Origin: Dunaliella salina
Lineage: Eukaryota; Chlorophyta; Chlorophyceae; Chlamydomonadales; Dunaliellaceae
Direction of reading: 5' to 3'
Assembly: GCA_002284615.2 (NCBI GenBank)
Contig: MU069987.1
Location: forward strand, 105,680-116,687
Length of the DNA stretch: 11,008 bases
Shown here: positions 7,746 to 11,008 of the stretch, in pieces
Layout of the letters: the number at the start of each line of letters is the position of its first letter
Numbering within the stretch: position 1 is the first letter of the stretch
Position numbers and translations under genes: made by a program
The notes under the pieces: generated by a model
The model's database searches: none
The model's input: the letters and a program-made list of their open reading frames with translations, nothing else
Told to the model about the DNA's origin: nothing

Positions 7746-10700
7746 CTGCGCACAATGGTGTCCCAGGAGATTGAAGTGGTGGGTTGGTGCTGGACTGAAG
7801 TGATGTGGATAGACAGAGGAGGAAGACACATGCCTTCATCAGAGTCAGAGGCAGATTGGGTATGAATGCCAAGAGCAGCGACATGAGCACCAACAGGACA
7901 GCCCTCCAGACCTTCAGATTGCTTTCCAATTCCATTTAGCGCCAACGGAGGCATCATGATTTTCAGCTTGATGCATGCACTGCAATATGTGACAGCACCG
8001 TGGTATGCATCGTGGTAAGCAACGCCGATGATTGACAGCAAAGAGCACTGACAGCACCATGGTTCCTAAGATCTGATGCTTCATTTGCGCGGCGGCTTAG
8101 TGCACACAAAGTAGGCTCCCCTGTGTGTACAGGTGCTCACCTGAGTGGAGTAGTACTGCTCAATATCTCGCAGAATGCGGATGTCATCATTTTTCACAAA
8201 ATTGATGGATACACCCTTGCGTCCGAATCGCCCAGATCGGCCAATCCTGTTAGGTCAGCATCAAAAACCAAGATGATATGTCAGTGCAGAAAAAAAGTGT
8301 GTCATTGGTGCTTCATGAATTGTTGTAATATTCTAAAATGCGCGGGGCCCCCTCCGTCAAGCCAGCACCTCATGCAGTTCCTCTGGCAGTGGAAGGCTTT
8401 TCTGCTTCAACTTTGATGACCAGGCTGATGCCTTGAGATTAGCAAGTTAATACCTGCATGCTTGAAATGTTGTGACTGAGCTTCAAGCATTGCTTTTCAA
8501 AATGACAATTTTTGCTTCGGTTAAGCTGGCCCCGTTGGCAGGTACAGGTATGTAACCCTGTCCTTTCCTTGCCTTTTCTCCTCCCTCCCCAAACTCACCT
8601 GTGGATGTACAGCTCACGGTTATTGGGCAGGTCATAATTGATGACAAGAGACACTTGCTGCACATCCAGGCCTCGTGCCCACACATCGGTGGTGATGAGC
8701 ACGCGCGCAGCACCAGACCTGTGCACAGCACACACCAGCAGGAGAATGAGGATGAGAATGCAGGAATGGTGGGCAGGGTGAAGTTGCCATAACCAGCGCA
8801 TGTACAACACCAGACCCATGGCGCAAACACACCAAACCTGAGGCACACCTCTTGCAATGCCAGACCCACAGACCCACGGCACACACACCAGACCTGAGGC
8901 ACACACACCGTGCAATGCCAGACCTGTGGCACAAACACCAGACCTTCAGCACTCACACCGTGCAATGCCAGACTTGTGGCAAAAACACCAGACCTATGGC
9001 ACACACACCGTGCAATGCCAGACCAAAGGCACACGATGACGACAAAAAAAAAAGGACAGGGCATGGAGTTGTGGAGACCCGGGGTTTGTAAACCTCATCA
9101 ATGGAAGCCGCTGCAAAGAGCAGACGCGTATTCGTTCGACAATATGAAGACCAAGGATTGTGGACCCCATAAACACACGACTGACAGACTGCCACATGCA
9201 GATCAGCGATCCTGTTCTGAGCCTTGCAATCCAAGCCTTGTCTGCTTTCCACTCACATATTCAGGGTTGGCCAGTTTCGTATGCCAGTACCATGTGCCGT
9301 GCACTTCAGCATAAAGTGCTAAAGATTCCAGAAGCTTGCCGTATGATACGTGTAAATGTGTTCAGAAAGAGGGAAGTCAGCCAACCCTACACATTTTGTT
9401 GGGGTTAGTCTCTTGAGCCCGGCCCCAGCACTTCATAGGGATTGCAGTGGGCATATTCAGCATTTCATAGAGGGGGACATTGGCTATTTTGCCGGCAAGC
9501 CATGCTCTTCCAACCCTTGCTGCACCTTGTTCTGCTTGCATGGCAGGCAGCATGCAGCAAACTAGTTAGGGCTGGCCACTTTTGTATGCGAATAACTTTT
9601 GTATGCGAATACCTTATACCCATACCTTGTAAAATTCCAAAGTCTTGCCAAATGATACATCCAAACATGTATAAAAGAAAAAGAGGGAACATGCATAAAA
9701 GAAAAAGAGGGAACGGGCCAACCCTACAAAGCAGTGCATCTAACCCTCGAAGCAGCACCACACTCCTTCCAACCCCAGCATCCTTGTGCGACATGGAAGT
9801 TCGGCTCAAGCACAACCACACCTTGACAAGCCCCTTCCCTCAGAACTCCACAGGCTGCTTGGATGCCCGGCAGGCAGTAAGCAGCACTGTGCATTCTACC
9901 CCCAGCAGCACTTCCTCCGCTCCACTGCATTCCAGAAAATCAATGCTTGGCTCAAACACAACACTTCTTCACATTCCTGTGTTCAAAGTTCCTTTGTTCT
10001 TCAGGCTGCGCTGATGCCGAACCCTCATACAGAGAGGCTGCTGCCAAGTAGTGAAGTGCAACAACTGCTGCAGCAGCCTCACACTTGCTCATGCTCTAAT
10101 TTGTCAGTAGAATGGGTCCGTCTTCACGTCAGCTCCTTCCTTGAGCTGCGCAGTTTTCCTTTGGCTTACTTATTTCCCGCGTACTTATTTCCCCCTTAAT
10201 AATACCTGCATCAGTGACAGACAGCACTTGCCCAGCTGTTCGGGCTGATCCAGCTGCACCTCGTCCACCAGGGATCACTCGATAAACCTGCTCTGCTGGT
10301 GTGTCTTGGTGGGCAGGTAAAAGTGTACAGCGATTGCCAAGCAAATGGCGCCGCTCAATCGCACGAACATGTCTACCTGCCCCTGCTCCACCACAAGCAT
10401 GAAACGCAAGAAGAGCCATGCCTTCATGCCTATGACCCTGCCTTCTTGACATAAACTGATGTCCCTCCCGCATGCCCCCTCGCAACAAAAATTGCCTTGC
10501 CATAACCAAGCATCTGCCCTGCTTATCACCTTGCTTCCTGACCTCCATGGACTCCCTCAGGCTTCCTGCATCTGTGGTGCTCATGCATGGGGCTGCGAGC
10601 ACACCAATGTTCTCGCTTGAACTCAGTTCCATATACAAACTGCCCTTCAGCCGTGATTTCAGCAACTCACTCACCAAAACTCCTGCTGGATGGCATCTTG

Positions 10701-10931
10701 TGCGTGCGTGCATGACTGCGTGAACCCCTTTTGCACCATGTTTCTATGGATGCACAGTAAAACCTTACTCCTGCATCATGTTATCCCAAATACACTGTGC
10801 CACCATGCACAGAGAACAAAAACTAACCTGAACTCCTGCATAATGGCATCCCGCTCCTTCTGCACCATGTCTCCATGCATAGAGGCCACCGTGAAGTTGT
10901 TCTGGCGCATCTTCTCTGTGAGCCAGTCCAC
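7707..10931 (-). CDS. EIF4A3: eIF4A3, DEAD-box ATPase of the exon junction complex (3' part, 4 exons)
   Basis: The spliced product of 10931-10828, 8718-8599, 8246-8141 and 7745-7707 is 122 residues plus TAG, and covers most of the second RecA domain to the C-terminus. Seen directly: [22 protein letters not shown]; motif [26 protein letters not shown]; motif [15 protein letters not shown]; and the diagnostic end [18 protein letters not shown]. This ending separates eIF4A3 from the translation factor eIF4A. By family knowledge, the protein is the ATP-dependent RNA clamp of the exon junction complex. It is bound with MAGO, Y14 and Barentsz/MLN51, is loaded by the spliceosome, and acts in nuclear export and nonsense-mediated decay. 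All junctions are GT-AG and keep frame. The N-terminal RecA domain (Q motif, Walker A, DEAD) lies beyond the right edge. One oddity: GDMVQKERD has Val where most homologues have Pro. Confidence 0.95.
7746..8140 (-). other. eIF4A3 intron C-D (395 bp)
   Basis: Donor GTGAGC, acceptor GCGCAG, phase 0. No gene or repeat is recognised inside. Open frames on the minus strand within it lack any conserved content. Confidence 0.9.
8141..8246 (-). CDS. EIF4A3: eIF4A3 exon C
   Basis: These 106 bases complete the split Arg codon and then encode [11 protein letters not shown] (motif VI, with the arginine fingers), [18 protein letters not shown] and YYSTQ. The acceptor CTGACCTAACAG|GATTGG has branch-point-like words (CTGAC, CTAAC) very close to it. 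The donor is ACTCAG|GTGAGC, phase 0. Confidence 0.96.
8247..8598 (-). other. eIF4A3 intron B-C (352 bp)
   Basis: Donor GTGAGT, acceptor CTAACAG. It splits the Arg codon of motif VI. The donor-proximal part contains one copy of a dispersed repeat (8511-8582) also found at 6855-6925. Confidence 0.92.
8511..8582 (+). repeat. Dispersed repeat shared with 6855-6925, copy 2
   Basis: It contains TTGGCAGGTACAG at 8535-8547, then ATGTAACCCTGTCCTTTC and a T/C-rich end. It is in the same orientation as 6855-6925. It lies inside an intron, while its partner lies past the gene, so it is a dispersed element rather than a gene part. I do not recognise the family. Confidence 0.6.
8599..8718 (-). CDS. EIF4A3: eIF4A3 exon B
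   Basis: These 120 bases start with the last base of the split Arg codon, encode [18 protein letters not shown] through NNRELYIH, and end in AG of the next split Arg codon. The acceptor is GTGCACAG|GTCTGG and the donor CCACAG|GTGAGT. It carries helicase motif V and the first residues of motif VI. The acceptor lies about 90 bases from a minisatellite that repeats a version of this same junction. Confidence 0.96.
8806..9031 (-). repeat. 50-bp minisatellite built from the exon B acceptor junction
   Basis: On the plus strand CAATGCCAGAC starts at 8855, 8913, 8963 and 9013 (spacing 58, 50, 50), with partial units leftward to about 8806. Each 50-bp unit holds two CCAGAC words about 20 and 30 bp apart. 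Read on the minus strand, the unit at 8918-8930 is GCCACAGGTCTGG, against the true acceptor plus exon start TGCACAGGTCTGG. The similarity continues: GGCATTGCACGG in the repeat, GGTGCTGCGCGC in the exon. In the exon frame the unit would read HRSGIAR, where the exon junction gives HRSGAAR. The array ends about 87 bases upstream of the true acceptor. Confidence 0.82.
9225..9398. repeat. Intronic diverged duplication, copy 1
   Basis: It shares ordered words with 9517-9735: CCTTG, TCTGCTT, GGTTGGCCAGTTTCGTATGC, ATTCCAGAAGCTTGCC, ATGATAC, AAAGAGGGAA and GCCAACCCTACA. No coding function is seen. Orientation is the same in both copies, about 300 bp apart. Confidence 0.6.
9578..9611 (+). repeat. 17-bp perfect tandem duplication
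   Basis: ACTTTTGTATGCGAATA occurs twice back to back (9578-9594 and 9595-9611). The related place in copy 1 has only one such segment, so it is a recent event within copy 2. Confidence 0.9.
9671..9718 (+). repeat. 24-bp tandem duplication, A/G-rich
   Basis: ATAAAAGAAAAAGAGGGAAC followed by ATGC at 9671-9694 is repeated at 9695-9718 ending in GGGC. The corresponding segment of the partner copy has a single AGAAAGAGGGAA, so the duplication is local and later. Confidence 0.9.
10129..10713 (-). other. Unidentified 194-codon open frame inside intron A-B
   Basis: This minus-strand frame has 194 codons without a stop and lies wholly in the 2.1-kb intron, on the same strand as the host gene. I recognise no family in it. 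The translation has many Arg, Gly and Ala residues and no clear hydrophobic core pattern, signal peptide or membrane segment. It is longer than most random frames here but could still be chance or the remnant of an old element. No promoter or poly(A) signal was identified for it. Confidence 0.15.
10828..10931 (-). CDS. EIF4A3: eIF4A3 exon A (of those visible)
   Basis: These 104 bases encode VDWLTEKM through IMQEF plus the first two bases of the Arg codon (AG|G). The acceptor is TTGCAATCCAG|GTGGAC and the donor TTCAG|GTTAGT. It carries the conserved HGDM...QKERD segment of RecA2. The preceding exon should end in CNTRRK or similar and lies outside the window. Confidence 0.95.
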
Positions 10932-11008
10932 CTGGATTGCAAGGAGGCATGCATGCGGAACTGCTTTGAAATGCATGATGATCAGTGCAAGTGTGTGTGT
11001 GTGTGTGT
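10932..11008 (-). other. eIF4A3 intron upstream of exon A (partial)
   Basis: The acceptor TTGCAATCCAG ends this intron on the minus strand, and its donor is beyond the window. The last 18 bases (10991-11008) are a perfect GT dinucleotide run cut by the window edge. Confidence 0.85.
10991..11008 (+). repeat. GT dinucleotide microsatellite at the window edge
   Basis: Nine perfect GT units run to the last base. The window also begins in GTGTGTGTG, so both edges lie in the same type of simple repeat. Confidence 0.9.

Larger units (their letters stand above)
9517..9735. repeat. Intronic diverged duplication, copy 2
   Basis: Partner of 9225-9398, with GGCTGGCCACTTTTGTATGC, ATTCCAAAGTCTTGCC, ATGATAC, AAAGAGGGAAC and GCCAACCCTACA in the same order. 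It has grown by two later tandem events inside it (9578-9611 and 9671-9718), which explain its greater length. Confidence 0.6.
8719..10827 (-). other. eIF4A3 intron A-B (2109 bp)
   Basis: Donor GTTAGT, acceptor GTGCACAG, splitting an Arg codon (AG|G). It is far longer than the two downstream introns and is filled with local duplications: a 50-bp minisatellite at 8806-9031, a diverged pair near 9225-9398 and 9517-9735, and several short tandem repeats. The stretch 9740-10120 shows nothing I recognise. The growth of this intron therefore looks mostly like repeat expansion. Confidence 0.92.

Noticed and set aside
8483..9064. Minus-strand open frame of 193 codons over the minisatellite and exon B
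   Set aside because: The openness comes from the tandem repeat lacking stops in these frames. The true exon B at 8599-8718 is in a different, recognisable frame with clear splice sites.
8852..9314. Plus-strand frames rich in [12 protein letters not shown] repeats
   Set aside because: They are the reverse reading of the minisatellite, with no conserved domain and no gene context.
9786..10199. Plus-strand 137-codon frame in the intron
   Set aside because: Antisense to eIF4A3, within repeat-rich intron DNA, with no recognisable content.
1..11008. CRISPR array, prophage, operon or bacterial defence system
   Set aside because: The split eIF4A3 gene with GT-AG introns and the LINE elements show this is eukaryotic nuclear DNA. 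The 50-bp tandem repeat has no unique spacers.

Overview
This is nuclear eukaryotic DNA, most likely from a green alga. The only host gene I can support is on the minus strand. It is the 3' end of an eIF4A3 gene (the DEAD-box ATPase core of the exon junction complex), split into four recognisable exons with GT-AG introns. The wording of its helicase motifs ([23 protein letters not shown]) is closer to the plant/green-algal form than to the animal form as I remember them. The retroelement copy at the left ends in TGTAAC repeats, and TGTAA is the usual chlorophyte poly(A) signal. The species is not identifiable from this window.

Layout. Positions 1-1440 hold no gene I can support. Positions 1611-3937 are a 5'-truncated, dead LINE-type (non-LTR) retrotransposon on the minus strand, flanked by a perfect 12-bp target-site duplication. 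Its reverse transcriptase is broken by frameshifts and stops; one stop falls on the tyrosine codon of the YADD motif, and the motif A aspartate reads glycine. Positions 3943-4800 are a repeat-rich patch with a decayed zinc-finger-like ORF, a 44-bp tandem duplication, a TTTTCC microsatellite, and a sequence block that also occurs left of the LINE. Positions about 4860-6045 are a second, older LINE relic of the same family on the plus strand, pointing away from the first. It covers the C-terminal half of the polyprotein. Positions about 6955-7180 are a short third relic. Between them, 6155-6815 carries G/C-run repeats spaced about 164 bp apart.

The eIF4A3 exons are at 10828-10931, 8599-8718, 8141-8246 and 7707-7745 (reading right to left), encoding 122 residues from RecA2 to the stop. 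The 2.1-kb intron is full of local duplications. The one nearest the splice acceptor (8806-9031) is a 50-bp minisatellite whose unit contains degenerate copies of the true acceptor plus the start of the downstream exon. That is the most interesting feature of the window: a splice junction amplified into tandem decoy junctions. No complete new system (defence, biosynthetic or other) is visible. The rest is intron, intergenic DNA and transposon debris.
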